The notes beneath the pieces were generated by a model. The model had not been told where the DNA came from, made no database searches, and saw nothing but the letters and a program-made list of their open reading frames with translations. Of a DNA stretch of 64,000 nt, positions 17,455 to 28,198 are shown one piece after another; the stretch's first letter is position 1; each line of letters begins with the position of its first letter. This DNA comes from Zhongshania sp. Its GTDB lineage: Bacteria; Pseudomonadota; Gammaproteobacteria; Pseudomonadales; Spongiibacteraceae. The DNA lies in assembly GCF_029212375.1 (NCBI RefSeq), contig NZ_JARGNU010000009.1:1-64000 (forward strand), read 5' to 3'. Both the position numbers and the translations under genes were made by a program.

Positions 17455-18291
17455 ATGCTGAAGCAGCGGGTCATCACTGCGGTGGTGATTGTTTTAGTGC
17501 TATTTACGGCATTGGCCTACTTGTCGATGCCGGCCTTGTCTGCGGTATTTGCGCTAGTTGTGCTAATGGCGGCGTGGGAGTGGGCCAATCTCAGTGGTTT
17601 TGCCAGTCGTGTCGGTCGCAGTGTGTATGTTGCTTGCTGCGCACTAGTCATCGCACTGGCGGGGCAGCAGACGGCCATTTTTACCGAGCTGAATTTTGTT
17701 GTGCTGCGCGAAATACTTGTGGCCGCCTGTGTGTGGTGGGCAATTGCCCTGTTGTGGGTTAAAGCCTACCCCCTAAGTGCTGGTTTGTGGGGCTCGCAAG
17801 CAATGCGCAGCGTGCTGGGTTTGCTGGTGCTGGTGCCCGCTTGGCTGGCGCTGAGCTATTTGCGCAGCTTAAGCGGTGGTGTTTATCTTATTTTGGTGGT
17901 TATTGGTTTGGTTGTGGCCGCAGATGTTGGCGCGTATTTTAGCGGCCGCGCATTTGGTAAGGCTAAGCTAGCGCCTGCAGTGAGCCCTGGAAAATCGTGG
18001 GCGGGATTTTGGGGCGGTTTGTTTAGCAGTGTATCGCTAATGGCTGGGCTGTGGTTGGTTTGGCCGGGCGGCATGCCGGTCGGATTAGTGCCAATGCTGT
18101 GCCTTGCGGTCGTCACCGCGCTGGCTTCCGTGTTAGGGGATTTGCTGGAAAGCATGGTTAAACGCCATCGCGGCATTAAAGATAGCGGTAATTTATTGCC
18201 GGGTCACGGTGGTATTATGGATCGTATCGACAGCATTACTGCCGCCGCGCCGGTATTTGCCCTTGGTTTAATCGTAATAGGGTGGGTGTAA
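17455..18291 (+). CDS. cdsA: Phosphatidate cytidylyltransferase (CDP-diacylglycerol synthase)
   Basis: Integral membrane enzyme converting phosphatidic acid and CTP to CDP-diacylglycerol, the branch point of phospholipid synthesis. 278 residues with multiple hydrophobic helices. The family signature is split between [12 protein letters not shown] and [25 protein letters not shown] near the C-terminus. The stop TAA shares its last A with the dxr start. Confidence 0.96.
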   Translation: MLKQRVITAVVIVLVLFTALAYLSMPALSAVFALVVLMAAWEWANLSGFASRVGRSVYVACCALVIALAGQQTAIFTELNFVVLREILVAACVWWAIALLWVKAYPLSAGLWGSQAMRSVLGLLVLVPAWLALSYLRSLSGGVYLILVVIGLVVAADVGAYFSGRAFGKAKLAPAVSPGKSWAGFWGGLFSSVSLMAGLWLVWPGGMPVGLVPMLCLAVVTALASVLGDLLESMVKRHRGIKDSGNLLPGHGGIMDRIDSITAAAPVFALGLIVIGWV

Positions 18292-19469
18292 TGCAGTCGG
18301 TCACCGTATTAGGGTCTACAGGGTCTATTGGGCTAAGCACGCTTGACGTGCTCGGCCGCCATCGTGATCTTTATTCTGTCTACGCGTTAACCGCGAATAC
18401 GAGTGTGGATGAACTCTACGCTCAGGTTATTGAGTTTGCCCCGCGGTATGCAGTTTTGCGGGACGAGAGCTTGGCCCAAGAATTTGCTCAACGCCTTCGT
18501 GCAGCGGGCAGTAAAACCGAGGTGCAATGCGGCGAAACGGGCTTGTGTGAGGTTGCCGCCGCCGCGGATATTACCATGGCGGCCATTGTTGGCTCGGCGG
18601 GCTTGCTGCCAACTCTGGCAGCGGTAGAGGCCGGTAAGAAGGTGTTGCTGGCCAACAAAGAATCGCTGGTCATGGCTGGGCGCTTATTTATGGACGCGGT
18701 GGCACGGAGTGGCGCCACCTTATTACCGATCGACAGCGAGCATAACGCGATATTTCAGTGTCTCCCCATTGCGTGTGACGCGGGTATAAAGGCGCAGGGT
18801 GTGCAGCGCATTTTGCTCACCGGTTCCGGCGGCCCATTCCGTTCGACGCCACTTGCTGAGCTTGCCACGGTTACTCCAGATCAGGCTTGTGCCCACCCCA
18901 ATTGGTCGATGGGGCGCAAAATTTCGGTTGATTCAGCAACCATGATGAACAAGGGGCTTGAGTTAATTGAGGCCTGTTGGTTGTTTCATACCGATCCCGC
19001 CAGTATTGATATTATTATTCATCCGCAGAGTGTTATTCACTCTATGGTGGAATACGTTGATGGCTCGGTGCTCGCGCAGCTGGGTAATCCCGATATGCGC
19101 ACACCAATTGCTCATGCTTTGGCGTGGCCAGAGCGAATTCGGTCTGGGGTGTCGAGCTTAGACATTATTAGCCAGGCGCGTTTAGATTTTGAAGCGCCAG
19201 ACGACGTGCGTTTTCCCTGCTTGCGTCTCGCAAGAGAGGCGGCGATTCGAGGTGGTACCGCGCCGGCAGTGCTAAATGCCGCGAATGAAGTCGCAGTTGC
19301 GGCCTTTTTGGAGGGCGACCTCGCGTTTGCTAGTATTGCTACGCTCATCGCTGAGGTGATGGCCGAGCACGTAGTTGTTGAACCGCAGTCGCTGGCCGAT
19401 GTCCAACATGCCGATGCTTCTGCGAGGGCCTTGGCCGAAGCGATTATTGCTGGTAAAACATTGGTTTAA
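18291..19469 (+). CDS. dxr: 1-deoxy-D-xylulose 5-phosphate reductoisomerase
   Basis: Second step of the MEP isoprenoid pathway: NADPH-dependent conversion of DXP to MEP. Glycine-rich LGSTGSIG at the N-terminus binds [18 protein letters not shown] holds the metal-binding Asp/Glu, and [14 protein letters not shown] is the catalytic-loop region. The ATG at 18291 overlaps the cdsA stop by one base (TAATG) and gives 392 residues; a GTG nine bases earlier is less likely. IspG, later in the same pathway, is at 44083. Confidence 0.97.
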   Translation: MQSVTVLGSTGSIGLSTLDVLGRHRDLYSVYALTANTSVDELYAQVIEFAPRYAVLRDESLAQEFAQRLRAAGSKTEVQCGETGLCEVAAAADITMAAIVGSAGLLPTLAAVEAGKKVLLANKESLVMAGRLFMDAVARSGATLLPIDSEHNAIFQCLPIACDAGIKAQGVQRILLTGSGGPFRSTPLAELATVTPDQACAHPNWSMGRKISVDSATMMNKGLELIEACWLFHTDPASIDIIIHPQSVIHSMVEYVDGSVLAQLGNPDMRTPIAHALAWPERIRSGVSSLDIISQARLDFEAPDDVRFPCLRLAREAAIRGGTAPAVLNAANEVAVAAFLEGDLAFASIATLIAEVMAEHVVVEPQSLADVQHADASARALAEAIIAGKTLV

Positions 19470-19539
19470 GTTCGAATAAAAATGTTAAGTGACCTAGTTT
19501 TAGGTTTGCTTTAGGGCTCAATTACAAGGAACGACAGGC

Positions 19540-20898
19540 GTGCTGGATATTTTGCAAACTATTGTTGTGACCATTGCGACCTTGGCGATATTGGTTGCTG
19601 TTCACGAATTTGGCCACTTTTGGGTGGCTCGGCGCTGCGGCGTCAAAGTTTTGCGTTTCTCAGTGGGCTTCGGTCGACCTCTCTTAAAATGGACTGACCG
19701 CAGCGGCACAGAATACGTGGTGGCCGGCATTCCCTTGGGCGGCTATGTAAAGATGCTGGACGAGCGCGAGGCGCCCGTGCCAGAAGAACTACAAAGCCAA
19801 GCGTTTAATCGCGCTTCGCCAAAATCACGAATCGCTATTGCGGCAGCTGGTCCGGTGGCTAATCTCATTCTGGCTGTGTTCGTATACTGGCTGATATTTT
19901 TAAATGGGGTTAGCGGCGTTGCGCCGATCGTTGCCGAGGTTGAAGCCGGCTCGCTGGCTGCTCGCGCGGGGATTGTGGCGGGCCAAGAGTTTATTGCCGT
20001 TGATGGCAAGGCCACACCAACTTGGGAAGCGCTGCAGATGCAGCTGCTTGAACGAATCGGTGAAGACGGCGATATTCATTTTTCTCTCAAATACCCCGAT
20101 TCCGATTTGGTATACCAAAGCTCCGTAGCATTGAACGCTTGGATGCAAGATGTCGATGAGCCAAATCCCGTACGGGAATTGGGTGTCACCTTATATATGC
20201 CTACGCTGCTAGCTAAACTCGACCAAATCGTCCCTGATAGCCCAGCGGAGCGCGCTGGCATGCAAACCGGTGATGTGGTGTTGCGTATTGATGGCAATGA
20301 GGTCAGTACGTGGAATGAATGGGTTGAGTTTGTTCGCGGCATCCCTGAGCAAACCGTTAACGTTGTTGTGGACCGCGCTGGTCAGCAGTGCGAATTACAG
20401 ATTACTCCCGAACGCAAACTGGACGAGGCCAATAACGCCTACGGTTACGTAGGGGTGAGCGTGGCCATGCCAGAATGGCCGAAAGAGATGCTGCGTAACG
20501 TCCAATATGGCGTGTTTGGCGCTGCAACAGCTGCTGTCGATAAAACGTGGCAGATGAGCGTTTTTACATTGACATCTATTAAAAAGATGCTGACCGGCTT
20601 GTTATCACCGAAAAACTTGAGTGGACCGATAACCATTGCTAAAGTGGCGAGCTCCTCAGTGCAGTACGGCTTCTTTTCTTGGCTGACGTTTTTGGCGCTA
20701 TTGAGTGTTAGTCTTGCCGTACTGAACTTACTGCCAATTCCTGTGTTAGACGGTGGGCATATTGTTTATGCCATTGTGGAGTGGTTAACCGGTAAGCCAG
20801 TAGCAGAGCAAGTGCAAGTCTGGGCGAACCAGCTGGGCTTGGTGTTGGTAGTTTTTGTCATGATATTTGCTTTATATAACGATGTGTTGCGGCTGTAA
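19540..20898 (+). CDS. rseP: Site-2 intramembrane metalloprotease RseP
   Basis: Inner-membrane zinc protease that cuts anti-sigma factor RseA during the sigma-E envelope-stress response. HEFGH at residues 22-26 supplies His22, Glu23, His26; the second metal site is the Asp of NLLPIPVLDGGH near the C-terminus. Two PDZ domains lie in between. 452 residues, as in E. coli (450). GTG start with AAGGA a suitable distance upstream. Directly followed by bamA, whose product's misfolding triggers this protease pathway. Confidence 0.96.
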   Translation: MLDILQTIVVTIATLAILVAVHEFGHFWVARRCGVKVLRFSVGFGRPLLKWTDRSGTEYVVAGIPLGGYVKMLDEREAPVPEELQSQAFNRASPKSRIAIAAAGPVANLILAVFVYWLIFLNGVSGVAPIVAEVEAGSLAARAGIVAGQEFIAVDGKATPTWEALQMQLLERIGEDGDIHFSLKYPDSDLVYQSSVALNAWMQDVDEPNPVRELGVTLYMPTLLAKLDQIVPDSPAERAGMQTGDVVLRIDGNEVSTWNEWVEFVRGIPEQTVNVVVDRAGQQCELQITPERKLDEANNAYGYVGVSVAMPEWPKEMLRNVQYGVFGAATAAVDKTWQMSVFTLTSIKKMLTGLLSPKNLSGPITIAKVASSSVQYGFFSWLTFLALLSVSLAVLNLLPIPVLDGGHIVYAIVEWLTGKPVAEQVQVWANQLGLVLVVFVMIFALYNDVLRL

Positions 20899-20988
20899 TT
20901 TACTGCCTTCGCGATGCTTTTTGTCTTACATATTGGCGCTGTTGGTTTTGTTTTGGCAGCCGCCCCGAGCCTTGGTTTTTAGCTGTTG

Positions 20989-23577
20989 ATGAAACGCTTT
21001 TTAGCACTTAGTCTTTTTCTGTGGTCGGCGAGCTTTTTCGCCTCGGCCCAAGATTCACTCGCCGTGTCGGATATTCGCGTAGAAGGTTTACAGCGCATAT
21101 CGTCGGAAACTGTGTTTTCGGCACTGCCCATTAGCGTTGGCGATCGCCTAGATCCCCGCGCTTTGGCCAATGCCTCACGAGCATTGTTTAATACCGGTAA
21201 TTTTGACGACATTCAAATCGGTATTGATGGCGACGTGTTGGTGGTGCGGGTGGTCGAACGCCCAGCAATCAGCGCAATCAATCTCGAGGGTAATAAGGCT
21301 CTTGCGACTGAAGCGCTGATGGACGGCTTAAAAAATGCCGGCCTTGCCGAGGGACAGGTCTTTAAACGCTCTACCCTTGAAACCATGGGTATGGAGTTAA
21401 CACGGCAATACGTATCCCAAGGCCGATACGACGCCAGCATCGAAACCGATGTGGTGGCCGAACCCCGCAACCGAGTTTCGATCAGTATTAATATCGATGA
21501 AGGCAGCAATGCGACCATCGAACATATTAATATTGTTGGCAACACTATTTACGACGACGATACCTTGCTCGATTTATTCGAATTGAAAACCGGTGGTTGG
21601 TTGTCGTTCTTTAGTAGCAGCAATAAATACTCCCGCGAAAAATTAAAAGGTGACCTCGAAAAGCTCAATTCTTATTACCTCGACCGCGGCTATTTATTAT
21701 TCAATGCCGATTCGGTTCAGGTCGCTATTAGCCCCAACCGCAAGTCAGTTTACATTACGGTCAATGTGGAAGAAGGCGAGAAATACACGGTCAGTGGCGC
21801 AGAATTGTCCGGTGATCTGGTGTTGCCAGAAGATGATTTGTCGCGTTTTGTCTTAGTTAAAGAAGGACAGGTTTTCTCCCAAGCATTGGTAACAAGTACT
21901 GAAGAGTTTTTAACCAAGCGTTTAGGCAATGAAGGCTATAACTTTGCCAAGGTTCGAGGCATTCCCGAACGTGACGAAGATGCGAAGACCGTTGCCCTAA
22001 AATTCTTTATTGACCCAGGTAAGCGTACCTACGTGCGCCGTATCGGCTTTGAGGGCAATTCGCGGACTTCTGATGAAGTGCTGCGCCGCGAGATGCGTCA
22101 GTTTGAAGGTGCACCTGCATCGGCAGATAAAATAGAATTGTCGCGGGTGCGACTGGAGCGTTTGGGTTATTTTAAAGAAGCGAAGGTTGACACCCTCGAA
22201 GTACCCGGTACCGATGATTTAATCGATTTGCATTATCAAGTTGAAGAGCAGAGTTCCGGTAGCCTTGGCGCCAGCGTTGGTTTCTCTCAAGACAGTGGCT
22301 TAATGTTAAGTGCCAATATTCAACAAAATAACTTTTTTGGTACCGGTCAGCAGGTTGGCTTTGGCGTGTCGCGCAGTGATTTCGCTACCAGCGCCAGCTT
22401 TAACTATATGGATCCGTACTTTACTGAAGACGGCGTGAGTCGCGGTTTTTCGGTGTACTACCGGACCACCGATTACGAAGAAATAAACGTTGCCAGCTAT
22501 ACCACAGACACCTATGGCAGCAGTGTAAATTTTGGCTACCCCATTTCTGAAACCGAGCGTTTGGGCTTTGATTTAGGTGTTAACCGCACGTCGATAACGG
22601 CGGGTGTGAGCGCGGTAAAAGAAATTAAAACCAGTCCACGCATATTTGACGCCGTTGATAATTACTTTGTTAGTACAAGGGATATCACTACCGGTAAATA
22701 CACTGTTGCAGAAGTGTTGGAAAACATCAGCCAGCTTGATCCCAGCGCTTTGACGCCTGTAGAGGAAGAGGGGTTTTTGGATAAGTACGGCGATGAGTTT
22801 GATAACTTTACTGCGGGTATGTCGTGGCGGCAGTCCACCCTAAACCGTGGCTTGCTGGCAACCCGTGGCGCGTCGCAATCCTTGTCGGTAGAGGTTGCTG
22901 TGCCGGGCTCAGATTTGGAATACTTTAAGCTGGGTTATGAAGGCCAGCTCTATGTACCATTAAGTAGCAGCTTCACTTTACGCTTCCGTACCCAACTGGG
23001 TTATGGCGATGGCTACGGCAATATAGAGAGCCTGCCGTTCTACGAGAACTTCTATGCCGGTGGTTTTGGGTCGGTGCGCGGCTATAAGAGCAACACCTTG
23101 GGACCGCGCAGTTCAACCGCAGACGTATACCGCATTAGTCAAGCGGCTACCGCGATTGATGCTGACGGCAATGCGCGGGCTTTATCGGCGCAGGGTGCTT
23201 ATGTTTTAGATCCGGCAACGGGACTACTTGTGGTTGATAGTGCCACTTCATATAATCGCGACCCTGATCCCTTTGGTGGTAACGTATTGGTAGAAGGTAG
23301 TATTGAATTGTTGTTCCCGCTGCCCTTTGTGAAGGATCAGCGTTCGGTGCGCAGTGGCTTCTTCTTTGATGCGGGCAATGTGTTCAGTACCAGCTGTAGC
23401 TCTAGTCAGCTTAACTGTACTACGCCTGGGGCTTCTGATTTGCGTTACTCAGCGGGGATTGGCGCAACATGGATCACCGGTTTTGGTCCCCTGACCTTTA
23501 GTTTAGGCCGAGCACTGAATCCAGAAAAAATTGACGATACTGAAATCTTTCAGTTCTCATTGGGTCGTAGTTTCTAA
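20989..23577 (+). CDS. bamA: Outer membrane protein assembly factor BamA
   Basis: Core of the BAM complex inserting beta-barrels into the outer membrane. A signal peptide (cleavage after ASA, about residue 20) is followed by five POTRA domains and a C-terminal 16-strand barrel. The conserved loop-6 motif VRGY and SLGRSF at the C-terminus (final Phe) are present. About 862 residues, longer than E. coli (810), mainly from longer surface loops, including the stretch after VRGYKSNTLGPR. No clear Shine-Dalgarno upstream. An in-frame TTG lies immediately before the chosen ATG. Its lipoprotein partner BamB is at 47285. Confidence 0.97.
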   Translation: MKRFLALSLFLWSASFFASAQDSLAVSDIRVEGLQRISSETVFSALPISVGDRLDPRALANASRALFNTGNFDDIQIGIDGDVLVVRVVERPAISAINLEGNKALATEALMDGLKNAGLAEGQVFKRSTLETMGMELTRQYVSQGRYDASIETDVVAEPRNRVSISINIDEGSNATIEHINIVGNTIYDDDTLLDLFELKTGGWLSFFSSSNKYSREKLKGDLEKLNSYYLDRGYLLFNADSVQVAISPNRKSVYITVNVEEGEKYTVSGAELSGDLVLPEDDLSRFVLVKEGQVFSQALVTSTEEFLTKRLGNEGYNFAKVRGIPERDEDAKTVALKFFIDPGKRTYVRRIGFEGNSRTSDEVLRREMRQFEGAPASADKIELSRVRLERLGYFKEAKVDTLEVPGTDDLIDLHYQVEEQSSGSLGASVGFSQDSGLMLSANIQQNNFFGTGQQVGFGVSRSDFATSASFNYMDPYFTEDGVSRGFSVYYRTTDYEEINVASYTTDTYGSSVNFGYPISETERLGFDLGVNRTSITAGVSAVKEIKTSPRIFDAVDNYFVSTRDITTGKYTVAEVLENISQLDPSALTPVEEEGFLDKYGDEFDNFTAGMSWRQSTLNRGLLATRGASQSLSVEVAVPGSDLEYFKLGYEGQLYVPLSSSFTLRFRTQLGYGDGYGNIESLPFYENFYAGGFGSVRGYKSNTLGPRSSTADVYRISQAATAIDADGNARALSAQGAYVLDPATGLLVVDSATSYNRDPDPFGGNVLVEGSIELLFPLPFVKDQRSVRSGFFFDAGNVFSTSCSSSQLNCTTPGASDLRYSAGIGATWITGFGPLTFSLGRALNPEKIDDTEIFQFSLGRSF

Positions 23578-23608
23578 TTAATAGCAAAATAACGAATAGG
23601 AGTTTTTC

Positions 23609-24118
23609 ATGAAGTTTTATAAGGTAGTTGCCGTTGCTGTAATGGCTCTTTGGGCTTGCGGTGCTGTTGCCGAAGGACGGATTGCGGTATTTGATGTTGA
23701 AGCTGCGGTGCTCAATACCGATATGGCTAAAAAGCGTTTAACAGCCATGCGCAATCAGGCTGAATACAAAAAAAATGTCGCTGAGCTAGAAAGCTTAAAG
23801 AAAAATTACGATAAGATTGTTGAACAGTTCCAAAAAGATTTTGACATTCTTAGTGCTGAACAACGTCAAACGACAAAGAACAAAATCGACGCAGCGCGGG
23901 CTGATGGCGAGCATTTGGCACGTAAAATCGAAGGTGCAAACCAGCAAGAAGCGCAGTCGATTCTTCAGGAACTAGGGCCAAAATTGCAGCAGATTCTGCC
24001 TCAGCTAGTAAAAGACGAAAATATTGGTTTGCTGTTGCCGCGCAAATCGGTACTTCATGCCGATAGCAGCTACGATATTACTGCTAAAGTGGCGGATAAG
24101 TTGAATCAAGCCAAGTAA
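23609..24118 (+). CDS. skp: Periplasmic chaperone Skp/OmpH family
   Basis: Holds unfolded outer-membrane proteins in the periplasm on their way to BamA. A 21-residue signal peptide ends at AVA, then [12 protein letters not shown] and a long charged helix-rich segment predicted to form the coiled-coil tentacles of the trimer. 169 residues. AGGAG lies before the ATG. Stop and lpxD start share one base (TAATG). Confidence 0.94.
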   Translation: MKFYKVVAVAVMALWACGAVAEGRIAVFDVEAAVLNTDMAKKRLTAMRNQAEYKKNVAELESLKKNYDKIVEQFQKDFDILSAEQRQTTKNKIDAARADGEHLARKIEGANQQEAQSILQELGPKLQQILPQLVKDENIGLLLPRKSVLHADSSYDITAKVADKLNQAK

Positions 24119-25161
24119 TGTCTGGGCAAAAAACATTCAGCTTAGCTGAGCTTGCGAAGGCCCTAGAACTTGAGTTTCAGGGCGATGGGGAGACGCGATT
24201 GATTGGCATTGCGCCACTCGCCACCGCAAATGCTGGTTATCTTAGTTTTTTGTCGAATATCAAGTTTAAGACTGCGCTGCAGACCAGCTCTGCCAGCGCA
24301 GTTATTCTCCACCCTGAATTGGCCGCAAGCTATACTGGTAATTGTTTAACAAGTGTTAATCCCTACCTCAGTTACGCGCAGGCCAGTGCCTTATTTGATC
24401 CAATGGAAAAGCCTCGCGCCGGCGTGCATCCCAGTGCTGTAGTGGTTGCAGAAGACGTCGATGACTCCGTTGCTATTGGTGCTAGCTGCGTTATTGAACA
24501 GGGTGCACAGATTGGCGCTGGCACAGTGATTGGTCCTGGTACTGTGGTTGGTGCTAACTCGCGAATAGGTAAAAACTGTTTTATTCATGCCAATGTGTCG
24601 ATATACCACGGTGTGAGCATTGCAGATGATGTAATCATACATTCAGGTGTAGTGATTGGCGGCGACGGTTTTGGCTTTGCACCTGGCGCAAGTGGTTGGC
24701 AAAAAGTTCACCAACTTGGCGGGGTTCGTATTGGCAGTCGGGTTGAAATCGGTGCCAATTCTTGTATTGACCGTGGCGCCCTCGATGACACGATAATTGG
24801 CGACGATGTAATTTGCGATGACTACACTATGATCGCGCATAATGTGGTGATAGGCGATGGCACTGCAATGGCGGCGGCCTGCCAGATTGCAGGTAGTACC
24901 GTGATCGGGAAAGCTTGCACCTTCGCAGGAAATGTTGGTGTTGTTGGCCATATTACGATTGCCAATAGGGTACATATCACCGCTAGAACAATGATTACCA
25001 AATCGATTTTAAAACCAGGCTCTTATTCCAGCGGCACCGGAATGATGGAAACTGGCTTGTGGCGGAAAAACGCCGCGCGCTTTGCGAAACTCGACGAATT
25101 GTATCGTCGGGTTATCTCCCTAGAAAAGCAGTTAAAAATTCAAGAGAAGGACGAAGGCTGA
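24118..25161 (+). CDS. lpxD: UDP-3-O-(3-hydroxyacyl)glucosamine N-acyltransferase
   Basis: Third step of lipid A synthesis: adds a hydroxyacyl chain from ACP to the glucosamine nitrogen. The N-terminal uridine-binding domain has [12 protein letters not shown]-like residues. A long left-handed beta-helix of hexapeptide repeats follows, with GGDGFGFAP and the catalytic-type His in [10 protein letters not shown]. 347 residues, typical. Followed by fabZ with a 3-base gap. Confidence 0.97.
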   Translation: MSGQKTFSLAELAKALELEFQGDGETRLIGIAPLATANAGYLSFLSNIKFKTALQTSSASAVILHPELAASYTGNCLTSVNPYLSYAQASALFDPMEKPRAGVHPSAVVVAEDVDDSVAIGASCVIEQGAQIGAGTVIGPGTVVGANSRIGKNCFIHANVSIYHGVSIADDVIIHSGVVIGGDGFGFAPGASGWQKVHQLGGVRIGSRVEIGANSCIDRGALDDTIIGDDVICDDYTMIAHNVVIGDGTAMAAACQIAGSTVIGKACTFAGNVGVVGHITIANRVHITARTMITKSILKPGSYSSGTGMMETGLWRKNAARFAKLDELYRRVISLEKQLKIQEKDEG

Positions 25162-25164
25162 GCC

Positions 25165-25608
25165 ATGGTAATGGACATTAATGAAATCAAAGAGTATCTG
25201 CCGCAACGCTACCCATTTTTATTGGTTGATCGGGTGCTTGAGTTAAATTTGGGTGAGTCAATTGTTGCCTTGAAAAATGTTACAGGTAATGAAAATCACT
25301 TCAATGGGCATTTCCCTGAATTGCCTATTATGCCTGGGGTATTAATTATCGAGGCGATGGCGCAGGCGGCAGGTATTTTGGGTTTTAAAACTCTGAATAA
25401 AAAGCCTGCTGAGGGTTCAATTTATATGTTTGCCGGTGTAGATAAGGCGCGCTTTAAACGTCAGGTGGTACCTGGCGATCAATTGATCCTCAAGGCTCAG
25501 TACGTGTCTGATAAAAGCGGTCTGTGGAAGTTTGAGTGCCAAGCCTTTGTTGATGATAAATTAGCCGCTTCTGCAACGATATTGTGTATCGATCGGAAGA
25601 GTAAGTAA
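25165..25608 (+). CDS. fabZ: 3-hydroxyacyl-[acyl-carrier-protein] dehydratase FabZ
   Basis: Hotdog-fold dehydratase of fatty acid elongation; competes with LpxA/LpxD for hydroxyacyl-ACP, which explains its place here. Active-site His lies in [11 protein letters not shown] and Glu in [10 protein letters not shown]. 147 residues. Two ATG codons, 25165 and 25171, are both possible; the first is used. Confidence 0.97.
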   Translation: MVMDINEIKEYLPQRYPFLLVDRVLELNLGESIVALKNVTGNENHFNGHFPELPIMPGVLIIEAMAQAAGILGFKTLNKKPAEGSIYMFAGVDKARFKRQVVPGDQLILKAQYVSDKSGLWKFECQAFVDDKLAASATILCIDRKSK

Positions 25609-25610
25609 TT

Positions 25611-26408
25611 GTGACTGAAAATATTCACTCAACTGCGATTATTGACCCGCGTGCGATTATAGATCCCAGTGCGGTGATCGGCGCTGGGGTGATTATTGGA
25701 CCGTGGACCATGGTTGGTGCCGATGTTGTAATTGGCGATGGCTGCGAGATTCGCTCCCATGTAGTGCTCATGGGGCCGACCACAATTGGTAAAAATAATC
25801 GCATTTTCCAGTTTTCAACCGTTGGCGACGACACCCCAGACCTTAAGTACAAAGGTGAAAAAACCGAATTAATTATCGGTGACGACAATGTGATTCGCGA
25901 GGGTGTAACAATTCATCGCGGCACTATTCAAGATCGTGGCAAAACGATTATCGGCAATAAAAATTTACTGATGGCTTATGTCCACGTTGGTCATGATTCA
26001 GTGATTGGCGATAACTGTATTCTGGTTAACAATGCCTCACTGGCTGGTCATGTGGTGGTGGGTGATTGGGCGATATTGAGCGGCTATACCCTTGTGCATC
26101 AATTTTGCTTTATAGGCGCCCACAGCTTTGCTGGTTTTGGCTGTGGCATTAGTAAAGATGTACCCGCTTACGTCACCGTGAGTGGCACGCCTGCTGAAGC
26201 GAAAACGATTAACAGTGAAGGCCTTAAACGCCGCGGATTTAGCGCCGAGAGTATCGCGGCAATTCGCCGAGCCTACAAAATTATTTATCGTCAAAATAAT
26301 ACGGTGGAAGAAGCGTTAACGGCACTGGCGCCGTTGATAGCGGAGTTTCCAGACGTACAATTATTGGCAGATTCTCTGACACAATCTCAGCGCGGCATTG
26401 TGCGTTAA
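25611..26408 (+). CDS. lpxA: UDP-N-acetylglucosamine acyltransferase
   Basis: First committed step of lipid A synthesis: O-acylation of UDP-GlcNAc from hydroxyacyl-ACP. Trimeric left-handed beta-helix with hexapeptide repeats, then a helical C-terminus. The catalytic-type His is in MAYVHVGHDS. 265 residues. GTG start 3 bases after the fabZ stop, in good coupling distance. Confidence 0.97.
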   Translation: MTENIHSTAIIDPRAIIDPSAVIGAGVIIGPWTMVGADVVIGDGCEIRSHVVLMGPTTIGKNNRIFQFSTVGDDTPDLKYKGEKTELIIGDDNVIREGVTIHRGTIQDRGKTIIGNKNLLMAYVHVGHDSVIGDNCILVNNASLAGHVVVGDWAILSGYTLVHQFCFIGAHSFAGFGCGISKDVPAYVTVSGTPAEAKTINSEGLKRRGFSAESIAAIRRAYKIIYRQNNTVEEALTALAPLIAEFPDVQLLADSLTQSQRGIVR

Positions 26409-26442
26409 ATCGCGCCTTTCGGCCGCGTAAAATGGCAATTCT

Positions 26443-27594
26443 ATGACTGCATTACGAATCGGTATTATCGCCGGAGAAGCCTCCGGCGATATTTTAGGCG
26501 CTGATTTAATCCGCGCAATCAAATTGCGTTACCCCCATGCCGAGTTCGAAGGTGTTGGCGGCCCACTCATGATGGAGCAAGGTTGTCGCAGTCTTTGTGA
26601 CATGGATCGGCTGTCGGTTATGGGTATTGTAGAGCCCCTGAAGCGCCTGCCAGAATTACTGCGCTTGCGTCGCTTACTTAAATCCCATTTTTTATGCTGG
26701 CAGCCCGCGATCGTCATTGGTGTTGACTCACCGGATTTCACCCTAAACATTGAACGCTATGTGCGCGAGCGCGGCATTAAAACCGTGCATTATGTAAGTC
26801 CCTCGGTGTGGGCTTGGCGGCAGGGCAGGGTGAAGGGCATCGCCAAGGCAGTGGACCATATGCTGACCTTATTTCCGTTTGAAGCACGCTTTTATCAGGA
26901 GCACGGGGTGCCCGTAACCTGTGTTGGGCATCCTTTGGCCGACCAAATACCGATGGATGATCAGCGCGCTACTGCCCGCGCCGAACTCGACGTTGAAGAC
27001 GGTCATCCGGTGCTGGCTATCTTACCGGGAAGTCGCGGCGGGGAAGTTGCGCAATTAATTAAGCCGTTTCTCGATACCGCCCAGTGGCTGCGCCGCGCTC
27101 AGCCCAATATAGAATTTTTAATTCCTGCAGCCAATGCCGAGCGCAAAATGCAAATTTTGCAGGCTGTTGCGGCGTTCTCTAACGACCTGCCGGTGCGTGT
27201 GGTCAGCGGTCAGTCGCGCACAGTGATGGCGGCGGCTGATGTGGTGTTGATGGCATCGGGTACCACCAGCCTTGAAGCGCTGCTTCTGCAGCGGCCGATG
27301 GTGGTGGCCTACCGATTTGGTAAATGGTCCTTTAAATTACTTTCGCGCTTAGTGAAAACACCGTTCTTTTCGCTGCCAAATTTGCTGGCCCAGCGCGCCT
27401 TAGTGCCTGAGGTGTTGCAGGACGAAGTGTGCGCTGAGGTGATGGGGCCTCTGTTATTAGAACAGCTTAACAATGCCAATCACCGCGAAACCTTGATTAA
27501 TGAATTTCAGAACATTCATCGCCAGTTAGCGCAGGGCGCAAGCGAGCGCGCCGCAGATGTGGTGCTTGCTTGCGTGGGAGTGAATAATGTCTGA
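26443..27594 (+). CDS. lpxB: Lipid-A-disaccharide synthase
   Basis: GT-B fold glycosyltransferase (family GT19) joining UDP-diacyl-GlcN and lipid X. Typical: [16 protein letters not shown] at the N-terminus, [24 protein letters not shown], and [11 protein letters not shown] near the nucleotide site. 383 residues. It ends in an 8-base overlap with rnhB (ATGTCTGA). Confidence 0.97.
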   Translation: MTALRIGIIAGEASGDILGADLIRAIKLRYPHAEFEGVGGPLMMEQGCRSLCDMDRLSVMGIVEPLKRLPELLRLRRLLKSHFLCWQPAIVIGVDSPDFTLNIERYVRERGIKTVHYVSPSVWAWRQGRVKGIAKAVDHMLTLFPFEARFYQEHGVPVTCVGHPLADQIPMDDQRATARAELDVEDGHPVLAILPGSRGGEVAQLIKPFLDTAQWLRRAQPNIEFLIPAANAERKMQILQAVAAFSNDLPVRVVSGQSRTVMAAADVVLMASGTTSLEALLLQRPMVVAYRFGKWSFKLLSRLVKTPFFSLPNLLAQRALVPEVLQDEVCAEVMGPLLLEQLNNANHRETLINEFQNIHRQLAQGASERAADVVLACVGVNNV

Positions 27595-28198
27595 AATTGA
27601 TGATTTATTTGCAGAATTTGATGTGCCGGTTCTCACCGCTGGGGTGGATGAAGTCGGGCGCGGGCCATTGTGCGGCGACGTGGTAACGGCCGCTGTGATT
27701 CTCGATCCTGCTAAGCCCATTGCTGGTTTAAAGGATTCCAAAAAACTCACCGAGAAGCGCCGCGAGGCGCTGTTTGTAGAAATTCAGGAAAAAGCGCTGA
27801 GTTATTGCATTGCTAGAGCTTCGGTAGCTGAAATAGACGAGATCAATATTTTACAGGCGAGCCTATTGGCTATGCATCGCGCGGTAGCGGGTTTATCGAT
27901 TCAGCCAGAATATGTTTTGGTTGATGGCAATAAAGTGCCGAAATGGCCTTATCGCGCCGAGGCAGTGGTTAAGGGCGACAGCCGCGTGCCAGCTATTGCC
28001 GCAGCGTCAATCCTCGCTAAAGTAACACGGGATCGAGAAATGGTCGCGCTGGATAGCCAATACCCAGGTTATGGTATTGCCGGTCACAAAGGGTATCCCA
28101 CCAAGGCGCATATGGAAGCCCTGCAGCGCTTGGGTGTAACGCCAATTCACCGCCGCAGCTATGCTCCAGTGCGGGCTGCGCTCGAGGCTGAACAATGA
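27587..28198 (+). CDS. rnhB: Ribonuclease HII
   Basis: Cleaves RNA in RNA-DNA hybrids and single ribonucleotides in DNA. The metal-binding acidic residues are visible in [12 protein letters not shown] (Asp, Glu), YVLVDGNK and the [14 protein letters not shown] block; [13 protein letters not shown] follows the first motif. 203 residues. It overlaps lpxB (8 bases) and dnaE (ATGA), so all three are probably co-translated. Confidence 0.96.
   Translation: MSEIDDLFAEFDVPVLTAGVDEVGRGPLCGDVVTAAVILDPAKPIAGLKDSKKLTEKRREALFVEIQEKALSYCIARASVAEIDEINILQASLLAMHRAVAGLSIQPEYVLVDGNKVPKWPYRAEAVVKGDSRVPAIAAASILAKVTRDREMVALDSQYPGYGIAGHKGYPTKAHMEALQRLGVTPIHRRSYAPVRAALEAEQ

Noticed and set aside
22620-23280. Long surface loops in BamA
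   Set aside because: The E. coli protein also has a sizeable loop after VRGF; the extra length is modest loop variation rather than a new domain.
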